Below are positions 1-11,710 of a DNA stretch of 64,000 bases, in pieces. The notes below the pieces were generated by a model that made no database searches, was not told the DNA's origin, and worked only from the letters and a program-made list of their open reading frames with translations. Origin of the DNA: Podaxis mareebaensis (lineage: Eukaryota > Basidiomycota > Agaricomycetes > Agaricales > Agaricaceae); assembly GCA_018524725.1 (NCBI GenBank), contig JAEUWP010000130.1, forward strand, positions 1-64,000. The letters run 5' to 3'. How positions within the stretch are numbered: the stretch's first letter is position 1; each line of letters opens with the position of its first letter. A program made the translations under genes and the position numbers.

Positions 1-419
1 GGGTCTATCTTTCCTTTCTGGTTACCCTTCAATCAGATACTCCTTCTTTGTACGTGGCTTAGAGTTATTCCACAGCACAGCTATTGTCTCCCACAGCTGA
101 TCTAGTGCTTGATGTGGGTGCTTTTCTCCTTTACTTGTTATCCAAGATAATGGCCAGTTATCCAGGCGTTCAAGGATTGGCTCTGCCCTTTGTTATCGGT
201 CTGGAGTAGGTTGCAGTTGTTTTCCGGGTTCACCAAGGTTCCTACAATCTGTCTAAATTGCTTTAGACGGAGCGGTTTCCTCTCTCCAATCTGTGGGCCT
301 TTAAGATCTAGGTTGCTATCCTGATCACTGTGTTCGGGCATCTCTCCTGACATAGATTTGCAGTCTACTTGCAGATCCGGTCTAGTGTTGGCTAGGTCCA
401 TGATGGGATTAGGGCCCAT
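1..419 (-). pseudogene. gypsy-like gag remnant, 5' part, runs off left edge
   Basis: A minus-strand frame starts at 419 with MGPNPIMDLANTRPDLQV and is open to about 138. A second frame (around DNWPLSWITSKGEKHPH) continues towards position 1, so at least one frameshift separates the pieces. The location directly after the LTR end at 497, and the hydrophilic gag-like composition, suggest the N-terminal gag of a minus-strand Ty3/gypsy-type element whose body lies left of the window. I do not recognise a catalytic motif. Assignment as gag is inference from position; coding decay is seen directly. Confidence 0.45.
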
Positions 420-496
420 ATCACCCTAGAGATATCGTGCGTCTTCTAGTCACTTACAATGGACACGAGGGTTGCCGAGGGAAGCTTCCTATATAA

Positions 497-1865
497 TGTT
501 AGGTTGGTCCTTATCACCAGTCACCTAAGCTTTGCTAGGGGGCGGCTATCTCACTAGATGGTTCACAGAGGTGCTAGGATCTAGCAAGAAGGATCACGAT
601 AAGAAGGTGGTGAGGCAAGTGTCCAGTTAAGTACACTCAGGAGGTCAAACATCTATAAGTCGAGGGTATGACCAATAGAGCATTTACTACCACACTGATC
701 GTGAGCTAATGTCAATCCAGAGATAAAGCGAGAGCAATATTCTGAGATTTTAAGAATATAGGAAGCTTGTGCTTCCAATACATGGGCAGCTATTTAAGCT
801 TTACTTCTAGTGTCCTAAGAAGGTAACTATGACGAAGTAATGCTATGAGTCCAAGAGTCAATAGAAGCATAACTACAGAGTGGAGCGAGATGAGAATAGA
901 ACTAGACAGGAATAGGAACAGAGACAAGAAAGGAAGTTAACTAACTAAGGAAATCATACAAGATAGAGTTCGGGCATGATACAGGAATACAAGGCGAAAC
1001 GTCTGTAGCAAGGTAGAAGAGAAACTATTTATGGGTTGTGTTACAAGTCCATATCAGGGTGGAGGTGTCTGTTAGAAGAGTCGGAAGAGTAAGAGTCGGG
1101 AGACGAGGCTGAACTAGGAATGGGGAAGTTGCCTGTCGAAGGCAATGAGTCAGGGGAATCTTCATGGAGGAAGATGAGGCTGCGGTGCGGGGACGATGAC
1201 AATGATGATGATACATCGCCAGTGACGTATGGTGGTGGATATGGGGGCGGATTGCCAATGGGTTCTTCGGGGTTTGACTTGTCAATACCTGGAACATTGG
1301 AGTCGACACTGCGGAGGGGCAGAAGTTGAGTACAGCAGGGAGGGATGGCTGGAGGCTCATTGGAGTTAGGATCAACACAGTAGACTTCTACTTCTCAAAA
1401 GTAGAATCCGTGGGCAACTTTGTATTTGATAATATGCTGGATGACCTCAGGTGGGTAATCATGTAGGGGTGAAGGAATACAATAGGTTCTCTGGCATAAG
1501 GGATCATCTTCCAACCATGGGCCCAGGCAGAGTCGAAGTTGTTATGGATCGTTTGAACATATAACCCATCGGGATCAAAGACATGAGTGAAGGGAGCGTT
1601 CTCCCAAGCGATGTGTAGTATTTCTGTCATCATATGGTTGGTCTCATAGAAGAGTGGTCCAGGCATTGGCCAATCTTCGGAGAATAGGGATGTGTGGCCA
1701 GGGAGGTGACAATTGGCAAAGGCTTCATTGCAATAGCGGGTTGGGTCTTCAGCTGATATACCCATATCTTGAGTGGTAGAACGAGAGGTGTTGGGGAGTC
1801 CAAGCTTGTGGACTAATGCATGATAAATGATGTCGTGGCGGGAGGTACCAGGCTGGTTCATAACA
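497..1865 (-). repeat. LTR of minus-strand retrotransposon, copy 1 (1.37 kb)
   Basis: Read on the minus strand it begins TGTTATGAACC at 1865 and ends CCTAACA at 497, the usual TG..CA form. A second copy lies at 11711-15149; the two align along their whole length apart from a nested insertion in copy 2. Gag-like coding sequence follows the LTR end on the same strand (419 downwards), so this is probably the 5' LTR of an element extending past the left edge. Its insertion interrupts the plus-strand gypsy pol, whose protease begins at 1877. It is unusually long and carries a reading frame (separate entry). Confidence 0.7.
1041..1861 (-). CDS. LTR-embedded reading frame, unknown protein (frame break near 1390)
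   Basis: An ATG lies four bases inside the LTR (1861-1859) and starts MNQPGTSRHDIIYHALVHK. The frame stays open to a TAG at 1388-1390. From there an overlapping -1 frame continues (VEVYCVDPNSNEPPAIPP) through a Pro/Ser-rich tail ending SSNRHLHPDMDL and TAA at 1041. Together about 270 codons. The second LTR copy shows the same protein-level blocks (SLFSEDWP, WENAPFTHVFD, SSPDSFTSDSSN) and the same break context GAGAAGTAG, so the reading frame belongs to the LTR family and is not a chance ORF. No family is recognised. It could instead be part of a gene captured by the LTR. Whether it is translated, and whether the break is bypassed, cannot be told. Confidence 0.45.
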
Positions 1866-1876
1866 AATACTAACAC

Positions 1877-4800
1877 CCACAGGAACCTACAAACTTAAAG
1901 CATTATTAGATTCAGGAGCTAGTAGCCAATTTATATCTCCAAATTTAGTACAAAAACTAAATTTACCTAAGAAGCCACTTAAGAAGGTATAATACATTTA
2001 TAATACTGACAGATCAAGAAATTCAGGAACAAAGAGTACACACTATGCTGAAATTGAGATCAAGATTAATGACAAGACTATGAAAATAAAACCAAAAATA
2101 ATCAATCTAGGACATAAACAACTATTTATAGGAATCTCATGGTTACAGAAATATAACCCAGATATAGATTGGGAAAGAAAAACACTAAAATGGCATGATG
2201 AAGAATCACAGACCATTCAACTAACTAAATACATCACTGAACAGATGATCAACAGTATTGACCTAAGTCAATATATAGACTCAGATCTAGAAGACTCAGA
2301 ATCTGAATCTGAAGCTGAAGAAGAAGAAATCAATGTCAAACATAATACTTTTCAAGATCTTTATAATAAGATAGAAACTAAAAAGAAAGAATCTGATCCA
2401 TTAAAAGTAGTACTAAAGAAATTTCACAAATTTCTAAAGGTATTCAGCAAGACAGAATCTGAAAGGATGCCACCAAGACAACCTTGGAATCATAAAATTG
2501 AAGTAGATGAAAACTTTGTTCCAAAATGAATGCCTATCTATCATCTCACACCTTTAGAATGCAAGGAGTTAGACAAGTTTATAGAAGAGAATTTACAAAA
2601 GGGATGCATTCATAAATCACAATTACCAATGGCCTCTTCTTTCTTCTTTATTGGAAAGAAAGGAGGAGATCTACACCCTTATCAAGATTATTGCTATCTT
2701 AACAATCATACCATTAAGAATACTCATCTAATTCCTAATATTTCAAGAATAATGGACAAGCTCAAAGGAGCTAAATACTTCACTAAGTTAGACATTCATC
2801 TAGGCTATAACAATATTAGAATTCAAGAAGGAGATGAATGGAAGGCAGCATTCAGAACCCCTAATGGTCTATATAAACCCACAGTCATATTCTTTGGCAT
2901 GACAAATTCGCCTGCTACATTCCAATCCATGATGGATCATCTCTTCCAGGAACTACTATCAAAGGGAGAAACTATCATCTATATGGATGACATCCTTATC
3001 CCAGCCAAAACTATCAAGGAATTAGATCACTATACTATCAAAGTTCTAGAAATTCTAAACAAGAATGACCTCTATCTCAAAACAGAAAAATGTAAATTTG
3101 AAAAACAACATCTAGAATACCTTGGAGTCATAATCAAACCAGATTCCATTGAAATGGATCCAATAAAACTCAAAGGAATAGAAGATTGGCCTATTCCTAA
3201 AATTGCAAAAAATGTCCAACAATTCATTGGTTTTTGTAACTTCTACAGAAAATTTATCAAAAACTATGCCCAAATTGCACAACCACTACATGCTCTTATG
3301 CAAACACAAAGAAATTTGAATGGAATCCAGAAGCACAGAAAGCATTTGAACTTCTAAAATAACAATTCTTACAATACCCTGTTCTATCAATAGTAGATGA
3401 AAATCAACCATTTGAAATAGAATGTGATGCATTAGTATATGCTATTGGAGCAGTACTCCTCCAAAGAGATTCAAATGGAGATAAACACCCAGTAGCATAC
3501 TTCTCTAAAGCACTAAATCAAGCCAAAAGAAACTATCATACATCTGACCAAGAATTCCTTGCTATCGTTGAAGCATTAAAGGAATGGAGACATTATTTGG
3601 AAGGATCACCATACCAAGTAATCATATGGTCTAATCACAAAAATCTGATCAGATGGAGAGAACTACAACAACTTAGTCATTGGCAAGCAAGATAAATGTT
3701 ATACATGACTAAATTTATCTATATCATCAAACATCTACCTGGAAATCAAAATATACTAGCAGACACACTTAGTAGAAGACTAGACCTAGTACCTGAAGGA
3801 ACTGACAATGAAAATCTGATAGCCATTCTGTCAGAAAAATTCATTAACTTCCTTTCAGAAGACCTAAAACAAGAGATCTTTGAAAAGAAGTCAAAAATCC
3901 ACATGCAAGACTGATTCACTTCTGATGACAAAGACTTTATCAGATTCCAAAATAAAATAGTGATTCCTGACAATCTGGACATAAAACATAAAATTTTACA
4001 ATTTGTACATGACCATCCTACTTCAGGACATCCAGGAATTAGAGATACATTACAGAAACTTCAAAAAGAAGTTTACTAGCCAGGAATGAATACCTATGTT
4101 CACAACTATGTGAAAGGATGCCCCACACATCAATAATACAAAATTAACCAACATCTCATGAAACCACTATTGCAACTAATCAAAGGACCAACTTCAACCC
4201 ATCCATTTAGCTAAATATCTATGGATCTCATTACAGATCTACCCCCAGATGATGGATATGATGCTATTTTGTCCATAGTGGACCATGGACTTATGAAAGA
4301 AATTATTCTAACAGCTACTTAGAAAACTACAACCTCTGATGATATTGCCAAAATCCTAATTGAGAAAGTCTTTTCTAAATATGGAACACCTCAAAAGGTT
4401 ATTTCAGATTGAGATCCTAGATTTATAGCCAAATCAATGTAAGAATTTTACAAGAAGTTAAATATAGAACTAGCTATGTCAACTGCTTATCACCCACAAA
4501 TAGACAGAACAATAGAGTAATACAATCAAGAAATAGAATTCTACTTAGCTGTTTATACTTCAAAGAACCCACACTCATGGAGAAGAGCACTACCTATGAT
4601 TAAATTTGTTCACAATACTAAACCACATGCAGGAAGAATGAATACACCATATGAATTGATCTTAGGCTATAACCCTAAGGCATTCATAGACAAAGAAGAA
4701 TCTAAAATACCTTCAATTAATGAAAAGATTCTATCTTTAGAACAGATGAGAGAAGCAGTACTTGAAGCACATGAACAAATGCAACAAGTAATGTCTGCTA

Positions 4801-5252
4801 GGCAAAACAAACCTTGGAATCCATTCAAGGTTGGAGACAAAGTATGGTTAGACAATTGAAACCTACCTCTTCCATATGCTTCAAAGAAGTTGAACCAAAG
4901 AAGAGAAGGACCTTTCACCATTCTATGACAAACATCACCTGTTACTTATGAACTAAAACTTCCCACAAAATGGAAGATTCACAACAAGTTTCATGCTTCA
5001 CTTCTCACTCCAGTCATTGAGAATAACATTTATAGAAAGCACCATACCAATCCACCACCAATTCTAGTCTCAGGAGAAGAAGAATATGAAGTTGACGCAA
5101 TCTTGAAACACAGGATTTGAAGAAGACACTTGGAGTATCTGATACATTGGAGAGGCTATGGACCAACTGAGGACTCATGGGAACCTGAAGAGAACTTAGA
5201 AAATGCAAAGCAAATACTTCAGGAGTATAAAAGACAGAAGAAACTTGCCTAA
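1877..5252 (+). pseudogene. Ty3/gypsy chromovirus pol: protease, RT, RNase H, integrase, chromodomain (decayed)
   Basis: Domains appear in canonical Ty3/gypsy order. The aspartic protease motif LLDSGASS is at about 1903-1926. Reverse transcriptase follows, with YMDDIL at 2980-2997 and LGVIIKPDSIEMDP after it. RNase H (YAIGAVLLQR, YHTSDQEFLA) has SNHKNL where SDHKNL is usual. The integrase shows HHCC zinc-binding remnants, MDLITDLP, SIVDHGL, the SD*DPRF block and AYHPQ. A GPF motif (RREGPFTIL) and a C-terminal chromodomain (YLIHWRGYGPTEDSWEP, about 5130-5185) close the frame. Many in-frame stops (2527, 3358, 3693, 3912, 4411 and others) make it non-functional. Several sit where related elements have CGA or CAA, matching C-to-T decay. 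The gag and 5' LTR are missing because the LTR at 497-1865 interrupts the left side. Confidence 0.92.
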
Positions 5253-5266
5253 CATTCCTCAGACAA

Positions 5267-6568
5267 ATGTCCTCTGCTACCAATGAAAACATCCTCTCTA
5301 CAACCTCAAATCCTCCCTCTCTGAAGCCTGAGGCAAAGGGAAAGACTATCTCAAGCCACCAAGCTTTGCCACAATCTCAACCAGGTCAAGCTGAAGTACC
5401 CAGTAGTGAAGTTGCTGCCTTACAATGCATCTTTCTACATGAGGGAACAGCCCATGACTTTATGTCCAGTTATAGCTGGAATCATAAATTCCTTAACCTT
5501 TGCAATGCCATCAGGTCTTTGCTTGATAAGTTTGCTACTGCACAAAGCCATTATATCACACAATTCAAGAAATTGGACACCTCTATTTGTAAACTGGCAT
5601 GCAGTCTCCCTGTAGGTCCCTATATTGGGAATATCATCTGGAAGATCAGGACTATTGAACCTGACTTCTATCTACAGCCTGCAGCAATCAGCAAACCAAC
5701 TCCAGATGGATTTACACCATGTTCTAGCCACCCCTGAGAACTCACAACTTGACCATCTACCACTTCTTTGTCAGAATCTGCCAAATCTGATGAATTGGCT
5801 AAAGATGGCAACAATCATCCAACTAAGCCAACTTCAGAAAATGGCTGATGACCTTGAGAAACTACTACCCTATGTATTCCAAATTTATGACCCCAAAACT
5901 GACCCTGCTACTTATGTAGTTGAGTGGGCCATTTCTAGACACAGTGCAAAATGTACTACTGTGTCCACTGCAAGTGTTCCACCCCTGGACACTTTTCCAA
6001 GTTTTGCTCCAGAAATCTTTATTCGGGTATTGATTGACAGGACCTACCCACAACTGTCTTGAAAAAATTGGAGCAACTTGAAAATGACTAGATCACCTCT
6101 ATCATCAAGGGAGATCCAATCTCTATCACTACTAATGGCTTATACACCAACACTAAACTGGGTCTTCCAACCCCTCCTAACTCCCCTACCAACACTAACC
6201 CCATCAACACCATCATCAAATCAGATGATAACTCAGGAACCAAGTCACTTATCCACACCATCAGATCTAATAGGGTTACCTTTACCCTCAGTCCCACCTA
6301 CTGCCCCACAAATCAAAATTCTAAGAAGCACACCACTCCCACCATTGACCCATGAGTCAGTTGACTCCAACAATTTTCCAGAGCTACCACCTATCATTAC
6401 ACTTGAGGAAACCCTCACACAGTATTACCCAAACCTTCTGGTAACAAGTAATATCCTTTCTCATCTTCAACCAGATTTGCCTACTTATCAGATGATTATG
6501 AGGCTGATTATGAATTTGACTTTGATGATGATGCTATCTACAACATAGATGGCAAAGGACATTATTAA
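5267..6568 (+). pseudogene. extra ORF downstream of gypsy pol, zinc-knuckle-like, function unknown
   Basis: It begins 15 bp after the pol stop with MSSATNENILSTTSNPPS, a Ser/Pro-rich start. A central stretch resembles a gag-like helical region (FMSSYSWNHKFLNLCNAIRS). Around 5950-6000 another frame reads HCKCSTPGHFSKFC, a near-CCHC knuckle. It ends in an acidic tail (DDYEADYEFDFDDDAIY) and TAA at 6566-6568. At least one frameshift and a few stops break it. Gag normally lies upstream of pol, so a nucleocapsid-like ORF here is unusual. It could be a third ORF of this element family or a separate inserted fragment. Confidence 0.5.
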
Positions 6569-6594
6569 TGATTACTAATTAGCTACAAGTAAAG

Positions 6595-6710
6595 TAGTTG
6601 ATTAGATAAGAAAGAACAGTTACTAGTCTAACTATAGCAGAGTAGTTGATTAGATAAGAAAGAACAGTTACTAGTCTAACTATAGCAGAGTAGTTGATTA
6701 GTAAGATAAC
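6595..6710 (+). repeat. 48-bp tandem repeat, about 2.3 copies
   Basis: A 48-bp unit beginning TAGTTGATTAGATAAGAAAG occupies 6595-6642 and is repeated exactly at 6643-6690, with a partial third copy that loses register near 6703 (TAGTTGATTAG then TAAGATAAC). It lies between the two extra ORFs of the gypsy element. Copies 1 and 2 are identical although the surrounding element is decayed, so the duplication is probably younger than the decay. Confidence 0.9.
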
Positions 6711-6716
6711 AAACAT

Positions 6717-7795
6717 ATGCAATTGATCTATGTTCAATCCAACACAAGGTTAACTAAATTTTATCAAACTATCACATCTGACATTATGAGCAACACCCTC
6801 CACATTGAAATTGATTTGGCTACCATCCTATCTCCTGATTTGCTCTCTCCAAATTGCCCTCTAGCCCCCTGGATCATTCCAACTTCTGTTCCCAAGATTA
6901 AACTACCCTCTAAGGGTCATGAACAATGGATTGACCTCCAAAACACTGCCAATTATATTCAGAATCCTGAATACAACACCCCTTCTGAATATTGCAACAA
7001 ATACTGAATTCATTTTGCAAAACAAATAGTGACACTTACATTAGCATACCTACATGAGGTATCACCACAAATGGCTACTGAAGTTGCTGTCCCATCCATA
7101 CTCAACCCAACCATTTGAGAATCAACACCTCCCATAGAGCAACCTCAAGGAAGACCTTTCAACTTCACATACTGCACTGACCCCTTCATCAGTGAAGAAC
7201 TTATCACTGAAGAAATCCTCTCTCCCCAATCTTGACCCAACCTCTCCTTATACCTGTCACTTTACCATGTAGTTGAGAAACTCTGAAAAATGCTGAACCC
7301 ATTAAGTGATATCAAAAACTGGGAGTAGAAAATCATACAACAAACACTTCCACTCAACAAACTCCCTCTACTTCCAAATTTGATCTGGCTGGCATATGAA
7401 AATGGATGTTGGAAGTGTAGATGTATAGGACATCTGGCACATCAGTGTCCAAGGTATGCTTGTAGGTTTTGCAATGGAAATGGACACTTTAGTTGGACAT
7501 GCAAATACTGACCCCACTCTCCCATTGCACCCTCACCACACATTATGCCCACACAATGACTACCTTCATACATACAAAAACAACACTCCTATTTCACAAA
7601 GAATGGTGCAATCCTAGGACAACAATAGTGACAAAATCCATTAATCAGACAATCTAATATTCAATTACCATCTCCAGTAAACAGAAATCCTAATGCTGAA
7701 CAAAATTCAACCACTGCTTACTACTATAACCAAGAACAACATAAATTAGATATCAGAACTGTATTCCCTACAGAACAACAGTAGGATAGTAAATG
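6717..7795 (+). pseudogene. second extra ORF of gypsy element with double CCHC zinc knuckle
   Basis: A broken frame starts at 6717 (MQLIYVQSNTRLTKFYQTIT). Around 7405-7510 it contains two adjacent CX2CX4HX4C knuckles: CWKCRCIGHLAHQC and CRFCNGNGHFSWTC. Such tandem knuckles are the hallmark of retroelement nucleocapsid domains that bind RNA. Stops at several points (about 7004, 7117, 7234, 7508) inactivate it. It is followed directly by the polypurine tract and 3' LTR, so it belongs to the same plus-strand element. Knuckle identification is strong; function in this position is inference. Confidence 0.6.
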
Positions 7796-7810
7796 AAAAT
7801 GTGGACATTT

Positions 7811-7828
7811 TCTATAGGAAAGGGATTG
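7811..7828 (+). other. polypurine tract
   Basis: TCTATAGGAAAGGGATTG lies immediately before the TGTTATG start of the 3' LTR. A purine-rich run in this position primes plus-strand DNA synthesis in LTR retroelements. Confidence 0.65.
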
Positions 7829-8930
7829 TGTTATGAACTTAGTAAATGTTCACTATACATTTACTAATTTTGTTTTCATTTTATTTGTCTCTTGTTTATT
7901 TTGAAAGCTTTAATCTTTAGTTTGTTTGTTTCTTTATCATATCTTTTGAGATTGACTATGCTTATGTAATATTAAAAGTCATAAGGTAGCTTTCATGTGC
8001 ACATGATGTGATCATGTGGTATAAGTGTGACAAAATCAGGTTGTATGAAAAAACAGAATCTACACTTTTTTGAGAGCATCTAGTGCAAAAAGCTGTCTGA
8101 GGGTTAATAGATACATCCAAAATGAGAAATCCCTCAGAGCTGTTTTTACAAAAACTGCCCACATTATGGCAGAGATTGCAATTTAGTTATATTTTGGGCA
8201 TCAAAACATGTCAATGTACTCATTAAGCATTTGACACAACTGCTTCAAAATGCCACAAAAGCCTTTTAGGCTTAGAAATCTCAAACAATTCAAAGATAAT
8301 TCATTCAAAACCTCAAACAAATGAGAAAAATGGAAACTGATGAATTGAGAGAAATGTCATCAGTGTCTAGGTAATATCCCCCTTGAGTCAATGAGAAGGT
8401 AAGTCTACAAAATCTAGCTGTGCACAGTTTCTGAGTCAAATTTACTCTAGGTTTGCAATCTGTGCCTTGTGATTTACAGATGTCTATTCAAAACAACTGA
8501 ATGCTCACCAGGCAGCCTGGGCAGTATGAAAATATAGGGGTCATCAGACTATTCCTGACTCTATCCTTCATGAAATATCACCAGATTTGTTACTGAAGTG
8601 ATTCTATATAGTATTGTACTTATTTGTGGTCATTCACATGCTTTATTCTCTTGCATGATGCATCAATATGCCAATGTGAGATTACCAATTAGTGGTGTGT
8701 GTGTAAGGTCATGCTAGGTCACAGGTCAGGTGATAACCTGGTTTGTACATGAATGCTACCTTACAACTTTAATGGATTGATAAGCTTTCATGTTATTATT
8801 AGAAAAGAAGACTTTTCTATCAAAGAACTTTTTGTATCAAACTATTATTAATAGAATTAAGCTTCTTTTGTTCTAAGTCAATCTCTAAGTTGAGTCTTGG
8901 TACCTTAAGAACTTCCCAGAAGTTCTAACA
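7829..8930 (+). repeat. 3' LTR of the plus-strand gypsy element (1.1 kb)
   Basis: Starts TGTTATGAAC and ends AGTTCTAACA, with short inverted ends TGTTA/TAACA, directly after a polypurine tract. No second copy is in the window because the 5' side of the element is lost, so the boundaries rest on the termini and the tract only. Its first ten bases are the same as the start of the 497-1865 LTR, though the rest differs. Confidence 0.65.
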
Positions 8931-10416
8931 TAGATATATTTAGATACACTGTCCATAAGTATATAAGCTGTTGACACTAACAAGTAGAAAGCATTGTTTC
9001 TACTTGGTTAGGTAGAGACTCAAATAGAAGTCATTATCAACAATAAGTGATATAATTTAAGTTGTCTCATATATCTCTATCACTTTCTAAGTTGCTTAAG
9101 GATTCTATTGAGGTAGTAGACATATTGTGCAACTATAAGTGCTAGTTATCTTAACACATTGACCTTGTCAGTGCTTAAAGGTAATCTATCCATTAGTACA
9201 TGAGAAGTCTCCTTTGATATGATCTTTGGATATGTATCAGGCCTCTTTATGGACTGAAGCAGCCTCACTATAACAGTAATATAAAGGATGAGTCAAGATA
9301 AGTCAAATAACTAACTATAAAGTCAAAAGGCAAGAATAGAAAGCTATTCTTATAACTATGACATCTAGGAGGCTTAAGAAGAGTTCCTTTATGGGGATCA
9401 AAGCTTGGCTAGCATTGCAGACACCATTCTCCCTCCTTCCATATGACATCACTGCTAGTTTGTCACCTTGACACTTCAATGCTCCCAAATCATGCAAATG
9501 GAATCCTTAATATTCTGCATACTATTTCTTTTCACCTTTAGAAGGTGGAGCTTGACCTCTCCTACAATGGAAACAATTCTCTGAATGTGCTATATTATTC
9601 AGAGACATCTGACATCCAACTATCATTTCAACTTTATGTTTTGCACTTGAAGAGCTGCAGCCATCACTCTTGTTGTTGGATACTTAAGAATGAAAAGCTA
9701 TCATAATCAATAAAATTCATACCTTTTGCTTTCTTCTCCATTTTTCTTGACTGTTTTCTCTATAATCTAGTACTTTCTCCATTGTATGAAATCCTCTTGA
9801 ATTGTAGTATAAAAGTTGTGTCATAAATATGATGAATATAACTTTACTTATCTCCCATTTTACTCTGCTTTCTTCTTGTCCTCTGCCCTTTGCTCTCTAT
9901 CTCATTTCAACTCACAACCATTCTCATTGCCAGACAGATACTGGCACCCTTCACTATTAACCTCAAACCTGCCTCTTCATTTGAAGCCTACTATGAGGGA
10001 CACTTAGTCCAAGATTCCAGACTGAAACCTTACTAAAGACATTTTTCCTAGCCCTCAATGATCTCCTCTTGTCCTCATTTCTATCTCATTCAGCTCATAC
10101 CATTTTCTATTTATTCACTCCATCAACAATCCCATCCTCTACATCATCTAGCTTTCACCTTTTGGTTCTTGACATATCTTATTGTAGAAATGAATCTAAC
10201 ACACACTCCCAGTGCCAGTACAACTATTGCCCTCATTATCACTACTTTAGTATATCAGGAGATAACATAAATGTTGGTATTCATACTCCAGCTTGCCCAC
10301 AGTTTGTCCTTGCTAACTAGTATACTTTTGATAGTCATATAGTTACTCTGCAACCACTCATACTACCTTCTCTACTCTAGCCTATCATTGTGCAAGCCCC
10401 ATCTATTCCTTGCAGC
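8931..10416. other. AT-rich non-coding stretch, no gene seen
   Basis: CpG-poor, AT-rich sequence with only short chance frames. It probably includes the 5' untranslated or LTR part of the degraded element whose gag fragment follows at 10417, but I could not find paired LTR ends. Nothing else recognisable. Confidence 0.4.
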
Positions 10417-10716
10417 ATGTCTGCTCCAGGTGACTATAGTGCTTCAAAGTTTGATGGGCATTCACTTTCCTTTTGATGTTTCTTCAATAAAATGGAGATC
10501 TTGGGCAGGTCTTGTCAGCTCAATGATCAAGAGATGATTCAACATACATTATGGTGCTTTAGCTAGAGGGAATATAAGATGTGGAAGGATAGGCCTAGTG
10601 CAACTGGAGGAGATTGGAAACAGTTTAAACAGGATATCATAGCCTTGTACCCAGAGCTGAGGAGGATTATAAATGTTGAGGAAAATCCAGTGCCCTGGTC
10701 CACAACTAGATAGCAT
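10417..10716 (+). pseudogene. gypsy-type gag N-terminal fragment
   Basis: The frame reads MSAPGDYSASKFDGHSLSF, then after a stop FFNKMEILGRSCQLNDQE, then MWKDRPSATGGDWKQFKQ and DIIALYPELRR. This order (MSAPGD.. start, FF..E, a tryptophan block, D..F...I..LYP) matches the N-terminal gag of basidiomycete gypsy elements. Two stops break it. The rest of the gag and pol is not recognisable, so it is a truncated, decayed copy. Confidence 0.6.
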
Positions 10717-11710
10717 GTTATTCTTGACTTTACACTCTGCTATGCACAAGCCATATAAATTTTGGACATTCCTATGGCTTTGCACTATATTTGCTAGAAT
10801 CATTTCTTCATATGACTCTTAGTTAGAGTTTTATTATTCCTTTGATTATGTAGAATTACATGTTGTAGAAATATTTCATCTCTTCTAATGGCTCCTTCAC
10901 CTTAAGGTAGAGTCATGTTTATTTCTCCAGTCAACCTTATGATCTGTATACAATATTGTATGTACACCTTATGCCCTAGAACCTGGTGTTCTATACTTTT
11001 ACCCTATGCTTAATATGCATCATATATAAACTGCATGTAATTAGCATACTCTCTTCACTGGAATCTCATTCCTTACATTATTCACTATAGCTCAAGAGAT
11101 CCTTGACTCTTTCATCAATATCTGTGCTCCTACATTCTGCTCAGAGTATCAAGAAGTCTTCACAACCCCTTTTGCTATACCTCAGTTTTGTGAGTGACTG
11201 GTTCACTCTCCACTACCTAATATACTTGTAGCAGCAACATTGCTCTCATCAGGTTATGGGCTCCAAAACTCTCCTTGCTGAGAATTTCTCTTCCAACACT
11301 TTGGGATAAGATAAAGACATCTCTGGATTAGGCCTTAACTATTTTACTTTACTGTCTTTAGATAATATTCTGATTCTATCCCCATTTACTATATTATAGC
11401 CAATTATCTCAAGTCTAATTTCTTTGATATACATAGATATGGCCTTTACTATTGCTACTTCTTCTCTTCTAAAGCTTGAAGGCCCTTTGAACTATATGTT
11501 TTGAGCTTGCTGCATTCAGTATGCTTTGTTCCTTAATCACTGTCACCAGTTCTACTGAATTGGGTTGGACTTTGACAAATAGCACCACTATGCTAGGTAG
11601 AACCAATGCAACTGAAGTTGCAAGGCAGGTTCAGATGACAGTGCAAGCCTTCTCTGTAATAAATAACTCCCTGGCAGATTCACTTCTTGTATAGAAAAAT
11701 AATGCCAGCT
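10717..11710. other. degenerate retroelement-derived sequence, no intact gene
   Basis: AT-rich, CpG-poor sequence after the gag fragment, up to the solo LTR boundary. No conserved domain seen. Confidence 0.4.

Noticed and set aside
1120..1329. Gly-rich plus-strand frame (GGGYGGGLPMG)
   Set aside because: It is the antisense of the Pro-rich tail of the LTR-embedded frame, which is the conserved one.
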